This document shows, piece by piece, positions 8,154 to 15,050 of a stretch of DNA of 30,858 nt. Origin of the DNA: CAKOSP01 sp964549115 (GTDB taxonomy: Bacteria > Bacillota_I > Bacilli_A > RF39 > UBA660); contig CAZJTX010000007.1 of assembly GCA_964549115.1 (NCBI GenBank), positions 1 through 30,858 on the forward strand. Reading direction: 5' to 3'. Below the pieces are notes generated by a model. That model was not told the origin of the DNA. It saw only the letters and a program-made list of their open reading frames with translations, and made no database searches. The translations under genes were made by a program, and so were the position numbers. Position 1 is the first letter of the stretch; every line of letters begins with the position of its first letter.

Positions 8154-8649
8154 ATTTGGAAGGCTTTTCAAAGTCTTCTTTTTTTAATCTATAATCTCTA
8201 CTAAATTCAATATCACCAAAATAGGTAAAACCCACCTTTTCGAATAAATAATGAGCACCTAAACTATCTATATCTATTAGGTCTCTAACTTCATCATAAC
8301 CGCTATTAAAAGCCTCTTTGATTAGCTTAATTAACGCTTCTTCACCATATTTGTTTTTTCTTTCATTATAATGAATTATTATACTCAAATATACAAAATT
8401 ATCTTCTTCGTTTCTATAAGCAACTTCCCCTACTGGGGCATTTGTTCTATTATCATAAATATATCTGTAAAAATATTTGGGGTCTTTATTTTTAATCCAC
8501 TTGGTGTACCAAGCATCCCATTTAGACTCTGGAAAATCAATTGTGCCACCATATCTCCAATTGTATTCCATTGTTTTTTCATCTGCCAACAAATTCTTTC
8601 TATAAATTAATTCTTCATATCTTGGTTCTTTTAAATATACTTTCTTCAT
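8152..8649 (-). CDS. GNAT-family acetyltransferase
   Basis: A 165-residue protein that looks like a GNAT N-acetyltransferase of the RimJ/AAC type, which moves an acetyl group from acetyl-CoA to an amine. The central part PVGEVAYRNEED, then YLSIIIHYNERKNKYGEEALIKLIKEAF (about 80-115), matches the beta4 / P-loop / alpha3 core, though the RxxGxG motif is reduced to ERKNKYG. The end (GAHYLFEKVGFTYFGDIEF) is a typical GNAT C-terminus. The substrate cannot be told. It is translationally coupled to the NUDIX gene upstream: the ATGA overlap at 8646-8649 joins its start to the NUDIX stop, with AAGGAGG inside the NUDIX 3' end. Confidence 0.75.
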   Translation of the reverse strand: MKKVYLKEPRYEELIYRKNLLADEKTMEYNWRYGGTIDFPESKWDAWYTKWIKNKDPKYFYRYIYDNRTNAPVGEVAYRNEEDNFVYLSIIIHYNERKNKYGEEALIKLIKEAFNSGYDEVRDLIDIDSLGAHYLFEKVGFTYFGDIEFSRDYRLKKEDFEKPSK

Positions 8650-9161
8650 TTGTCCTCCTTGTTATAAACTTCTAAAATCTGTAACATTTCCTGAACTATA
8701 CCCTTTTTATCACCATATTTAATTGCGTTATTTATTAACATCTCTTTTAAATCATTAAACTTCACTTTAATTATTTTAAAATTCTTGCTTTGTTCGTTCT
8801 TTGTTAAAGTCATTTCATCGTGATTAGGTTCTTCATCGGTAAATATTTCATAATAATAGATTATAACTTTTTTATTTCTATCTTTTTCTGGGTGATCTTT
8901 AAAATACATTATTAATTGTGCAAATGGTTCAAGGTCCATCTTACTAATATCAATCCCTGTTTCTTCTTTTATTTCTCTTTTAATTGTATCTTTTATCCCC
9001 TCTTGCATTTCTTTTTTACCACCAGGAAAATGATATTCATTTATAACTGAAGCTAATAATATTTCTTCGTTTGAATTTAACATCAATGCTTTAACCTTGA
9101 TTGTAATATCAGTTATATCTTCGTCTTTTAAATTATTATAATTATTAACAATAATGTTCAT
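8646..9161 (-). CDS. NUDIX hydrolase
   Basis: A 171-residue NUDIX-family phosphohydrolase, cleaving nucleoside-diphosphate-linked compounds. The full Nudix box Gx5Ex7REUxEExGU is present as GKKEMQE...REIKEETGI (about residues 48-70), preceded by the usual FPGG turn. The sequence around it (KALMLNSNEEILLASV, then a Tyr/Phe-rich stretch) fits the alpha/beta/alpha fold. The substrate is not predictable; house-cleaning of damaged nucleotides is one possibility. A GAGGT ribosome site lies close to the ATG. It is first in a two-gene unit with the GNAT protein and is divergent from the FMN reductase. Confidence 0.9.
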   Translation of the reverse strand: MNIIVNNYNNLKDEDITDITIKVKALMLNSNEEILLASVINEYHFPGGKKEMQEGIKDTIKREIKEETGIDISKMDLEPFAQLIMYFKDHPEKDRNKKVIIYYYEIFTDEEPNHDEMTLTKNEQSKNFKIIKVKFNDLKEMLINNAIKYGDKKGIVQEMLQILEVYNKEDK

Positions 9162-9217
9162 AGTTACCTCTATCCCATTATAGCATCTTTAAAACTCTAT
9201 GTAATATTTTAATTATT

Positions 9218-9226
9218 TGATATAAT
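9218..9226 (+). promoter_or_regulatory. Extended -10 promoter of the FMN reductase gene
   Basis: TGA immediately before TATAAT (9221-9226) forms an extended -10. No convincing -35 box is seen 17 nt upstream. Confidence 0.45.
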
Positions 9227-9263
9227 TTATAAGCAAATAGAAATTAATTAGGAGATGATAATT

Positions 9264-9785
9264 ATGAAAATAGTTGGAATAGTGGGAAGTTTAAGAAAAG
9301 ATTCATACAATAAAGTTTTAATAAACAAATTTGCTGAGTTATTACCCGCTGACATAGATTTTAAAATTACCAGTATAGGTAAACTGCCTTTGTTTAATGA
9401 AGATATAGAATTTAACAAAATCGATGCAGTAGAGTCATTTAGAAAAGATTTAAATGAAGCAGATATAATTATTATATCTTCACCAGAATATAATTATTCT
9501 ATACCAGGAGTATTAAAAAATGCACTTGATTGGGCTTCTAGAGGTGAAGAGTTACCTTTTCTTAATAAAAAGGTTGCAATAATGAGTTCGTCAAATGGCA
9601 GATTTGGAGGCATTAGAATGCAAGCCCATCTAAGACAAGTTTTACTTTCTTTAAATGCAAATGTTTTAAATAGACCCGAAGTAATTATAAATAATATAGA
9701 CGATAAAGTTGATAACTTAAATCATATAACAGATGAGCGAACTATTAGATCATTACAAAGATTGATAGATACAATAATAAAATAA
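9264..9785 (+). CDS. NADPH-dependent FMN reductase-family flavoprotein
   Basis: A 173-residue flavodoxin-like protein of the NADPH:FMN reductase / chromate-quinone reductase family. The N-terminal strand and GSLRKDSYN form the FMN phosphate loop (residues 8-16). The family signature SPEYNYSIPGVLKNALDWASR (about 73-93) binds the flavin ring. It probably reduces quinones, azo compounds or flavin with NAD(P)H in the cytosol; the physiological acceptor is unknown. I chose the ATG at 9264 because AGGAG (9250-9254) lies 9 nt before it, whereas the in-frame ATG at 9255 directly abuts that ribosome site. It is monocistronic. Confidence 0.88.
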   Translation: MKIVGIVGSLRKDSYNKVLINKFAELLPADIDFKITSIGKLPLFNEDIEFNKIDAVESFRKDLNEADIIIISSPEYNYSIPGVLKNALDWASRGEELPFLNKKVAIMSSSNGRFGGIRMQAHLRQVLLSLNANVLNRPEVIINNIDDKVDNLNHITDERTIRSLQRLIDTIIK

Positions 9786-9808
9786 AGTATAGCATACTTT
9801 ATTTTTTA
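9782..9808 (+). terminator. Terminator of the FMN reductase gene
   Basis: ATAAAGTAT (9782-9790), loop AGC, ATACTTTAT (9794-9802), followed by a T run. The stem overlaps the stop codon. TATAAT (9812-9817), the -10 box of the following HD gene, comes directly after. Confidence 0.8.
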
Positions 9809-9842
9809 TGTTATAATAATTGACACTTCGGGAGGATTTGGG

Positions 9843-10487
9843 ATGAACAAAGCATTAAAATTTTATTTGGTAACTAATTGTTTAAAAAATATTGAAAGAA
9901 CCGGATGGATTTATTGGAATATTCCTAAAAAAAGATTAGAAAGTATTGCCGAACATATATTTGGGACTTGTATGCTTGCTATAGGAATAGATTCTGAATA
10001 TGATTTAGATATAGATATCAATGTAGTTTTAAAAATGTTAATATGTCACGAACTAGAAGAAATAGTTATTGGAGACAACACCCCTTTTGATTCAATGACC
10101 GAAGAAGAAAAGTTAGATTTAGGTAAAAAAGGCGTTGAGGTTGTATTAGAAGATTTAATAAAAAAAGATGAGTATATAGCTTTGTTGGATGAATTTAATG
10201 AAGGAGAAAGTAAAAATGCTAAATTTGCCTTCTATTGCGATAAATTAGAATGTGTCTTGCAAGCTAATGTATATGACAGCACTCTTAATGTTAGTGTAAG
10301 TGGTGCTTCACCAATATTATTAAATGACGAGACTATTATCAAACTAAGAGAAGAAGGATATAATACTGTTGGAGATATTTTTATTGAATACGACATGAGA
10401 AAAAGAGACTACAGTCAATTACCTCCTTTTCAAGAAATAATTGAAGAGTTAAGAAAAAATAATATAGGTGAGGTATTAAAAAGATAA
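9843..10487 (+). CDS. HD-domain phosphohydrolase, YfbR/HDDC2-like, with His-Glu replacing His-Asp
   Basis: A 214-residue protein of the HD superfamily, closest in pattern to the 5'-deoxynucleotidases YfbR/HDDC2 that remove phosphate from dNMPs. Visible are ERTGWIYWNIPKKRLESIAEH (about 18-38, metal ligand His38), the motif block CHELEEIVIGDNTPFD (68-83) and a C-terminal Asp133 in FYCDKLE. In the family the central doublet is normally HD; here it is His69-Glu70. Glu can still bind a metal, so activity is plausible but not assured. GGAGG (9831-9835) lies 7 nt before the ATG, with a -10 TATAAT at 9812-9817, so the leader is short. It is monocistronic. Confidence 0.82.
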   Translation: MNKALKFYLVTNCLKNIERTGWIYWNIPKKRLESIAEHIFGTCMLAIGIDSEYDLDIDINVVLKMLICHELEEIVIGDNTPFDSMTEEEKLDLGKKGVEVVLEDLIKKDEYIALLDEFNEGESKNAKFAFYCDKLECVLQANVYDSTLNVSVSGASPILLNDETIIKLREEGYNTVGDIFIEYDMRKRDYSQLPPFQEIIEELRKNNIGEVLKR

Positions 10488-10506
10488 GTAAATACTTATC
10501 TTTTTT
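10483..10506. terminator. Terminator between HD and Fic genes
   Basis: GATAAGT (10483-10489) / ACTTATC (10494-10500) with a 4-nt loop and six T's. It follows the HD gene and overlaps the end of the convergent Fic gene. Confidence 0.75.
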
Positions 10507-11131
10507 GTTGTCCTAATTTGTTTTTCATATAACCAACCATTGTGTTTCTTTCAATGGCGGACCTTTGTTTTAAAAAAGCGGCTAACCCATCATAATCTCT
10601 TTGTACAATATATCTATAAAACAAGTCATTATCTTGATCAGTTATTATAACTGGAGCTTTATTATTTTTAAGTAGATTAGAGTTTAATAATAATTTTGTT
10701 ATTCTTTTATTTCCGTCTTCAAATGGGTGTATTCTCATTAACTCAATGCATAGTCTTGCTTCTCTTTCAAATATATCCAAAATATTCCACATATTATAAT
10801 AATTATCTAAAATAGAGTATATAGCCATTCTTATTTCATTTGGAGGTACAGGGTCAAATTGTGCTCCTGATAATACGTTAATTCGTCTAAAACCATGTAA
10901 TCCAAAGTTTTTATTTACTTTATTACCTAATTCTTCAATATCAAAATAATTGAAATCATTCTCTAATTCTAATAACCAACAAAAAGCTTCTTTTAAAACT
11001 TCTTTTTCCATTTCACGTGCTTCGTCATTTGAAAAACCTTCAATTTCCACAGAAGCATATATAAAGCGTTCTATATAAAATTCTAAATAAAACTGAAATA
11101 ATTCTTGGTTATTTAAAAGTGATTCGACCAT
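10496..11131 (-). CDS. Fic/Doc-family protein with N-terminal inhibitory motif
   Basis: A 211-residue Fic-fold protein. Fic enzymes transfer AMP (or another nucleotide part) to target hydroxyls; Doc is a kinase variant. The core motif is HPFEDGNKR (135-143): His135, the anion-binding Asp-Gly-Asn and Arg143 are present, but Lys142 stands where AMPylators have Gly (GNGR), as in Doc. Upstream, RINVLSGAQFDPVPPNEI (83-100) is the usual Fic flap. Residues 27-32 are SVEIEG, matching the inhibitory [S/T]xxxE[G/N] helix, so it may carry its own antitoxin element, as in class II Fic proteins. It starts 11 nt after the AAA+ gene's stop, with no room for a promoter, so the two are co-transcribed. The target is unknown. 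Confidence 0.85.
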   Translation of the reverse strand: MVESLLNNQELFQFYLEFYIERFIYASVEIEGFSNDEAREMEKEVLKEAFCWLLELENDFNYFDIEELGNKVNKNFGLHGFRRINVLSGAQFDPVPPNEIRMAIYSILDNYYNMWNILDIFEREARLCIELMRIHPFEDGNKRITKLLLNSNLLKNNKAPVIITDQDNDLFYRYIVQRDYDGLAAFLKQRSAIERNTMVGYMKNKLGQQKR

Positions 11132-11142
11132 TTATTCTCCTT

Positions 11143-12069
11143 TTACTGAATATCGTCTAATCTAAGACCTTCTTCATATATCATATCTTTGAATTCTTCT
11201 TTAAAGCGTTCTATTTCTTTTTTCTTTGCATCTTCGTATATATTCTTAGCATTATATATAGCTTTATAAAAATGAATTAAAGTCGCTTCATTCTTATTAT
11301 CATATAACGCAAATGTTAAAGCACTAGATACAATTGTAAGTGCTATATCTGGATATCTAGCCGCTATTTCATATACTCTTTTATATTCATCTGTCATCTC
11401 AACTATAAAAGCCATTATTTTCTCAACTATATATGGGGCATATTTAACTTTCACTCCAACTTTTTTTTCAAGTTTAGGTAAAGTTCCCATTAGTATTTTA
11501 ACAGTTGTAGGTTGATCAGTCTCGATCACGTCAACTTTTTGAAATCTTCTTAAGAAAGCTCTATCTCTTAATATATATTGTCTATACTCGTCTGTTGTTG
11601 TTGCCCCCATCATCTTTATAGTTCCGCGGTCTAACCCTGCTTTCAACATATTAGCAAAATCTAAGCCACCTTCTTTATTAACTAAAACATGAGTCTCATC
11701 TATAAATACAATGGTCTTATCTTTTTGTTCTAATTCTCTAACTAATAAATCAATTCTATTTTCAATTTGATCTTCGGTCTTTGTTTGACCTATTAAACTA
11801 GTAATATTGATTTTAATAACTTCCCACCCTTTTAAAGCATCTGGGACTTCCCCTCTTTGTATTTTATACGCAACGCCTTCAACTATAGCTGTCTTACCTA
11901 TACCTGGTTTACCGACTAAAAGAACACTTTTTTCCGGAGACATTAAAATAAGTAAACATTCTTTAATTTCTTTATCTCTAGCAATCGCCGGATTAGTAAT
12001 ATACTCAGCTTCGGTTAAATTAGTTCCATACCTATCTAAGATACTTATAGGATATAATTCTTCTGGCAT
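11143..12069 (-). CDS. Stand-alone ClpB/ClpA D1-type AAA+ ATPase
   Basis: A 308-residue AAA+ ATPase equivalent to just the first nucleotide-binding ring of ClpB/ClpA. It starts at ILDRYGTNLTE (10-20), the segment that opens D1, so the N-domain is absent. Walker A is GKPGIGKT (53-60), Walker B VFIDETH (121-127, with Thr for the usual Ile/Leu), sensor 1 GATTTDEYR (155-163), and the arginine finger lies in FLRRF (172-176). NMLKAGLDRG (140-149) is also D1-like. There is no middle coiled-coil domain and no second ATPase ring, and no protease-docking motif was seen. The small helical lid domain (about 200-300) is followed by an acidic tail. It heads a two-gene operon with the Fic protein. Its ATPase site looks intact; its substrate is unknown. 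Confidence 0.87.
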   Translation of the reverse strand: MPEELYPISILDRYGTNLTEAEYITNPAIARDKEIKECLLILMSPEKSVLLVGKPGIGKTAIVEGVAYKIQRGEVPDALKGWEVIKINITSLIGQTKTEDQIENRIDLLVRELEQKDKTIVFIDETHVLVNKEGGLDFANMLKAGLDRGTIKMMGATTTDEYRQYILRDRAFLRRFQKVDVIETDQPTTVKILMGTLPKLEKKVGVKVKYAPYIVEKIMAFIVEMTDEYKRVYEIAARYPDIALTIVSSALTFALYDNKNEATLIHFYKAIYNAKNIYEDAKKKEIERFKEEFKDMIYEEGLRLDDIQ

Positions 12070-12085
12070 TTTATCACCTAATAAA

Positions 12086-12094
12086 ATTATAGCA
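12086..12094 (-). promoter_or_regulatory. Extended -10 promoter of the AAA+/Fic operon
   Basis: On the minus strand TGC directly precedes TATAAT (12091-12086). The ribosome site AGGTGAT follows. The -35 position falls inside the upstream terminator hairpin and is not recognisable. Confidence 0.5.
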
Positions 12095-12095
12095 T

Positions 12096-12122
12096 AAAAA
12101 AAGATATTCGTTATTAATATCT
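12096..12122 (-). terminator. Terminator downstream of tRNA-Asn
   Basis: On the minus strand AGATATT / AATATCT (12122-12116 / 12108-12102) with a 7-nt loop and a run of T's (A's at 12096-12101 on plus). It ends the tRNA-Asn transcript just before the AAA+ operon promoter. Confidence 0.75.
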
Positions 12123-12149
12123 ACTCTTTGACAACTTTATTACAAAAAA

Positions 12150-12225
12150 TGGCGCCTGTTGTAGGACTCGAACCTACGACCTAACGGTTAACAGCCGTGT
12201 GCTCTACCGACTGAGCTAAACAGGC
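12150..12225 (-). tRNA. tRNA-Asn (GTT)
   Basis: A 76-nt cloverleaf on the minus strand: acceptor GCCTGTT / AACAGGC, discriminator G, encoded CCA at 12152-12150. The anticodon loop is CTGTTAA with anticodon GTT at 12192-12190. D arm (GCTCAGTCGGTAGAGC) and T arm (GTTCGAGTC) are standard. The first anticodon-stem pair is a C-U mismatch. Confidence 0.96.
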
Positions 12226-12233
12226 GCAATCTA

Positions 12234-12262
12234 ATTATATAAAATACACTATATAAAGTCAA
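12234..12262 (-). promoter_or_regulatory. Promoter of tRNA-Asn
   Basis: TTGACT (12262-12257), 17-nt spacer, TATAAT (12239-12234) on the minus strand, placed about 9 nt before the tRNA 5' end. It lies between the RNase J stop and the tRNA. Confidence 0.8.
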
Positions 12263-12278
12263 ACATTTTAGCGTATTT

Positions 12279-13913
12279 TTATACTTCTTGAACTACCGCA
12301 ATAATCATAGGTTTAGATTCAGTTTCTTGGTATAAAAATTTGCTTAATTGTTCTCTTAATTCAAATTTAATACTATTAAAATCTACAAACTTTGGATTAA
12401 TATGCTTTTCAATGATATTTTGACTAATTTCTTTAATTTCAGATATTAAATCAAATGATTCTTTTATATAAATAAAACCTCTTGTTACAACTTCTGGTCC
12501 AACTAATATAGTTTTTTCTTTTTTATCAATTGTTGCACTAATTAAAACTATTCCACTTTCAGATAACATTTCTCTATCTTTAATAACTAAGTTACCCACA
12601 TCATCACTACTTTTACCATCAATTAACACATCATCAACTGGTGTAGTGACTACTTTTTCTGTTAAAATCTTATCTTTAATAGTTATTTTTTCGCCATTTT
12701 GTTTTAAAATTATATTTTCTGCTGGGATACCCAACGCATGAGCATGGTTTGCATTTCCTACCATATATCTATACTCGCCTCTTGTTGGAATATAATATTT
12801 TGGGTTTAATAATTTTATCATTAACATTAAATCTTCACTAGATGCATGATGACGAATAGTTTTTTCTCTAGGGGTACTTATAACTTTACAGCCATACATC
12901 GCTAATTCATTTTCTAATCTTACTAATAATTTTTCTGAACTATCAAATCTAGGTTCAGCAAACACTACGGTGTCATCTTTTTCCAGCGTAATAAACTTAT
13001 CATAACCTTTTAACAGTTTATTTAAGTGAGCATAAGGATTCGCTCTATCATCTGCAACTAAAATAATCGCATCTCTTTCCTTTAGGTTACTCAAATCTCC
13101 AACTAGTTCCTCTTCATACTCTAAATAACCTTCTTTTGTAGCAAAATCGACGATATTTTGAAGCTTTTTACCCATCACGACTACTTTACGATGTTTATTG
13201 GCAAGAGCCGCAAATATCTCCTTAATGGTATAAATATATTCGGGTAAAATCGAAAATATTATTCTTCCTTCGTTGTTATTAATAACATCTAAGAAAAAAT
13301 CAAACAAATGATGATTTGGAGAAGTATGTCCTACTTTTTCTGAGAATGTTGATTCAGATAGCAAAGCTAATACCCCTTGTTTACCTACATAAGCTATTCT
13401 TCCTAAATCCATATCAAATTGTTTATTCATCAATGGATCTATTATGAAATCACCTGTATAACATATTGCTCCATCTTTAGTATTTATTACATACATCACT
13501 GCATCTGGTATATTAACCGATACAGAAATTGGAAATATTGAATTTTCACCAAAGTTAATTTTCCTATGTGGCAATATCTCCACTATATTTTTTTCATTTA
13601 CACCATCTTCTAATAATGAAAACTTAGTAAACTTAGTCGCATGAATTTTTAAATTAGGTAATGCTTCTAATAAGTCTTTTACCCCACCCATGTTTTCTTT
13701 ATGACCACTTGTTAAAAACACTCCTCTAATTTTAGATTTATGTTTTATTAAATAATTAAAATCCGGAATAATATAATCTATTCCCAATAAATTTCCACTT
13801 GCATATTTTAGACCACAATCAAAAACAAAAATATCGTTATCAATTTCTACAATATATAAATTCTTTCCATTTTCATCAAGTCCGCCCAATGCAAAAAAAC
13901 TAATTTTACTCAT
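12279..13913 (-). CDS. RNase J-family protein with degenerate metallo-beta-lactamase active site (RNase J2-like)
   Basis: A 544-residue protein collinear with RNase J: metallo-beta-lactamase and beta-CASP domains (1-about 440) and a C-terminal domain ending KPMIIAVVQEV like RNase J2. Family blocks include FALGGLDENGKNLYIVE (7-23), VLALLSEST (181-189) and NPKYYIPTRGEYR (370-382). The metal site is mostly lost. HxHxDH is replaced by SGHKEN (Ser69, His71, Glu73, Asn74), the next His by Asn134, the Asp of LLSDS by Glu187, the second His of HxSGH by Glu360, and the His of PVHGEY by Arg378; Asp155 and His356 remain. Hydrolysis is therefore doubtful. By analogy with B. subtilis J2, it may be a structural or RNA-binding partner of an active RNase J encoded elsewhere. 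Its promoter overlaps the ssb terminator. Confidence 0.88.
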   Translation of the reverse strand: MSKISFFALGGLDENGKNLYIVEIDNDIFVFDCGLKYASGNLLGIDYIIPDFNYLIKHKSKIRGVFLTSGHKENMGGVKDLLEALPNLKIHATKFTKFSLLEDGVNEKNIVEILPHRKINFGENSIFPISVSVNIPDAVMYVINTKDGAICYTGDFIIDPLMNKQFDMDLGRIAYVGKQGVLALLSESTFSEKVGHTSPNHHLFDFFLDVINNNEGRIIFSILPEYIYTIKEIFAALANKHRKVVVMGKKLQNIVDFATKEGYLEYEEELVGDLSNLKERDAIILVADDRANPYAHLNKLLKGYDKFITLEKDDTVVFAEPRFDSSEKLLVRLENELAMYGCKVISTPREKTIRHHASSEDLMLMIKLLNPKYYIPTRGEYRYMVGNANHAHALGIPAENIILKQNGEKITIKDKILTEKVVTTPVDDVLIDGKSSDDVGNLVIKDREMLSESGIVLISATIDKKEKTILVGPEVVTRGFIYIKESFDLISEIKEISQNIIEKHINPKFVDFNSIKFELREQLSKFLYQETESKPMIIAVVQEV

Positions 13914-13956
13914 ACATCACCTCAAATAAATATTTAGTAAGTTCTTTCGTTATTTA

Positions 13957-13985
13957 ATTATAACAAAAAGAGCCTATATTAGCAA
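13957..13985 (-). promoter_or_regulatory. Promoter of the RNase J-like gene
   Basis: TTGCTA (13985-13980), 17-nt spacer, TATAAT (13962-13957) on the minus strand. The -35 box lies in the loop of the ssb terminator hairpin. Confidence 0.65.
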
Positions 13986-14001
13986 TGATATCAGCTCTTT
14001 T
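13965..14001 (-). terminator. Terminator of the ssb gene
   Basis: AAAAGAGC (14001-13994) / GCTCTTTTT (13973-13965) on the minus strand, extended by an ATAT/ATAT inner stem after a small internal mismatch. Confidence 0.7.
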
Positions 14002-14028
14002 CGAATATATATATTACCACTAATTTTA

Positions 14029-14364
14029 TTACATTTCTTTCTTTTTGTTAGATGATAAAAATGTAATTTTCTCCACTATAACTTCTGTTATAAATCTAGT
14101 TTCTTTTTCTTCTGTTTCATAACTTCTAGATTCTAATCTACCTTTAATACCTACAACATCTCCACATTTACAATATTCACAAGTATTAGCAGCTAAATTG
14201 TTCCATAAAACACATCTAATAAAGTCTGTTTCGTATTCATTATTTGAATTTTTATAATTTCTTGTTACAGCTAAATTAATAACTGTTCTTTTTTTATCGT
14301 TTTTATTATTTGTTATTTCTGGATCTTTAGTTAATCTTCCAACTAATATGACGTTATTCACCAT
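14029..14364 (-). CDS. ssb: Short single-stranded DNA-binding protein without acidic tail
   Basis: An 111-residue OB-fold SSB. It opens with MVNNVILVGRLTKDPEI, then INLAVTRNYKN, TDFIRCVLWNNLA and GDVVGIKGRLESRSYE, all classical SSB strands. Standard SSBs are about 160-180 residues and end in a disordered linker plus a DDDIPF-like acidic tip that recruits repair and replication proteins. This one stops at SSNKKKEM, with a basic end and no tip, as in the short B. subtilis SsbB/YwpH linked to competence. A Cys cluster, CEYCKCG, is unusual. I chose the ATG at 14364 because GGAGG lies 4 nt before it; an in-frame ATG upstream at 14412 would run through the ribosome site. Promoter: TTGACT, 17-nt spacer, TAATTT with TGC before it (14412-14384). 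Confidence 0.88.
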   Translation of the reverse strand: MVNNVILVGRLTKDPEITNNKNDKKRTVINLAVTRNYKNSNNEYETDFIRCVLWNNLAANTCEYCKCGDVVGIKGRLESRSYETEEKETRFITEVIVEKITFLSSNKKKEM

Positions 14365-14383
14365 GATGCCTCCTTCCATTAAA

Positions 14384-14412
14384 AAATTAGCATTTTTCTT
14401 TTTTGTAGTCAA
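14384..14412 (-). promoter_or_regulatory. Promoter of the ssb gene
   Basis: TTGACT (14412-14407), 17-nt spacer, TAATTT (14389-14384) preceded by an extended TGC on the minus strand. It sits 47 nt after the stop of the upstream gene, so ssb need not depend on the sufB transcript. Confidence 0.5.
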
Positions 14413-14459
14413 AACACTAATTTTTAATATTGGCTTAATGATTTTAAGTTTTTAAAAGG

Positions 14460-15044
14460 TTAATAATTATCTATAAATATAATTAAAGCATCTATTACTT
14501 TTTTCAAATTATCAAAATTTAATCTATAATTCGCATTAATTTCTAATTGCATTACTTCTGATAAAGAAGATTTATAAATTTCTTTAGTAACTGGTCCACC
14601 CTTGAATTTTGAATTAATTGTTATATTTGGGATTTGAACTTCTTGAAAAGCTCTTAATAAGTTTTCTACTGTTGTTTCTTTTGCAGTAGTGCCGTCTAAA
14701 GTTCCAATATCCACATCAAACTTTCTGGTGTTTTTTGCACCATGAATATCTAAAACTAATTTAACATTATTATCCCTTATATATTTAACTAGATTTTTTG
14801 TGTATATTTCAGTACTTAATAAATCGGTATTATTAATAAATACATGGGTTTTACAATATTCATGCAAAATTAATGATATTGCCTTAGTGTATGGTTCACG
14901 TGGTTTCGACTCACCATTAACATGAAGTTTCAAAACATGCGGTGCACTAATTAAAACTGGAACTGATCCACTCTTAATATATATATCGTCTGTTAAATCT
15001 AAATATTCAAATTTATTTATATACTTTTCTAAAGCTGTTTTCAT
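14460..15044 (-). CDS. N-formylglutamate amidohydrolase-like metallohydrolase
   Basis: A 194-residue protein resembling the N-formylglutamate amidohydrolase family, zinc enzymes that cleave formyl-amino acids. Visible family-like blocks are PVLISAPH (29-36), a conserved Glu region (GESKPRE, 44-50), LVLDIHGAKNTRKFDVDIGT (97-115, with Asp99 and His101) and VMQLEINANYR (164-174, with Glu168). These match the PHSG / DLHGA..R.FDxxLGT / xxxEINRxLR pattern of the family. It is shorter than the usual 260-290 residues. It begins 6 nt after the sufB stop codon and is therefore in the sufB operon. That neighbour gives no obvious biochemical link. The exact substrate is unknown, and the assignment rests on motif pattern alone. 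Confidence 0.65.
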   Translation of the reverse strand: MKTALEKYINKFEYLDLTDDIYIKSGSVPVLISAPHVLKLHVNGESKPREPYTKAISLILHEYCKTHVFINNTDLLSTEIYTKNLVKYIRDNNVKLVLDIHGAKNTRKFDVDIGTLDGTTAKETTVENLLRAFQEVQIPNITINSKFKGGPVTKEIYKSSLSEVMQLEINANYRLNFDNLKKVIDALIIFIDNY

Positions 15045-15050
15045 ATCGTT

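Noticed and set aside
11807..12097. Plus-strand ORF opposite the AAA+ gene
   Set aside because: The minus strand has a full set of AAA+ motifs and a good ribosome site; the plus frame has none and runs across the operon promoter.
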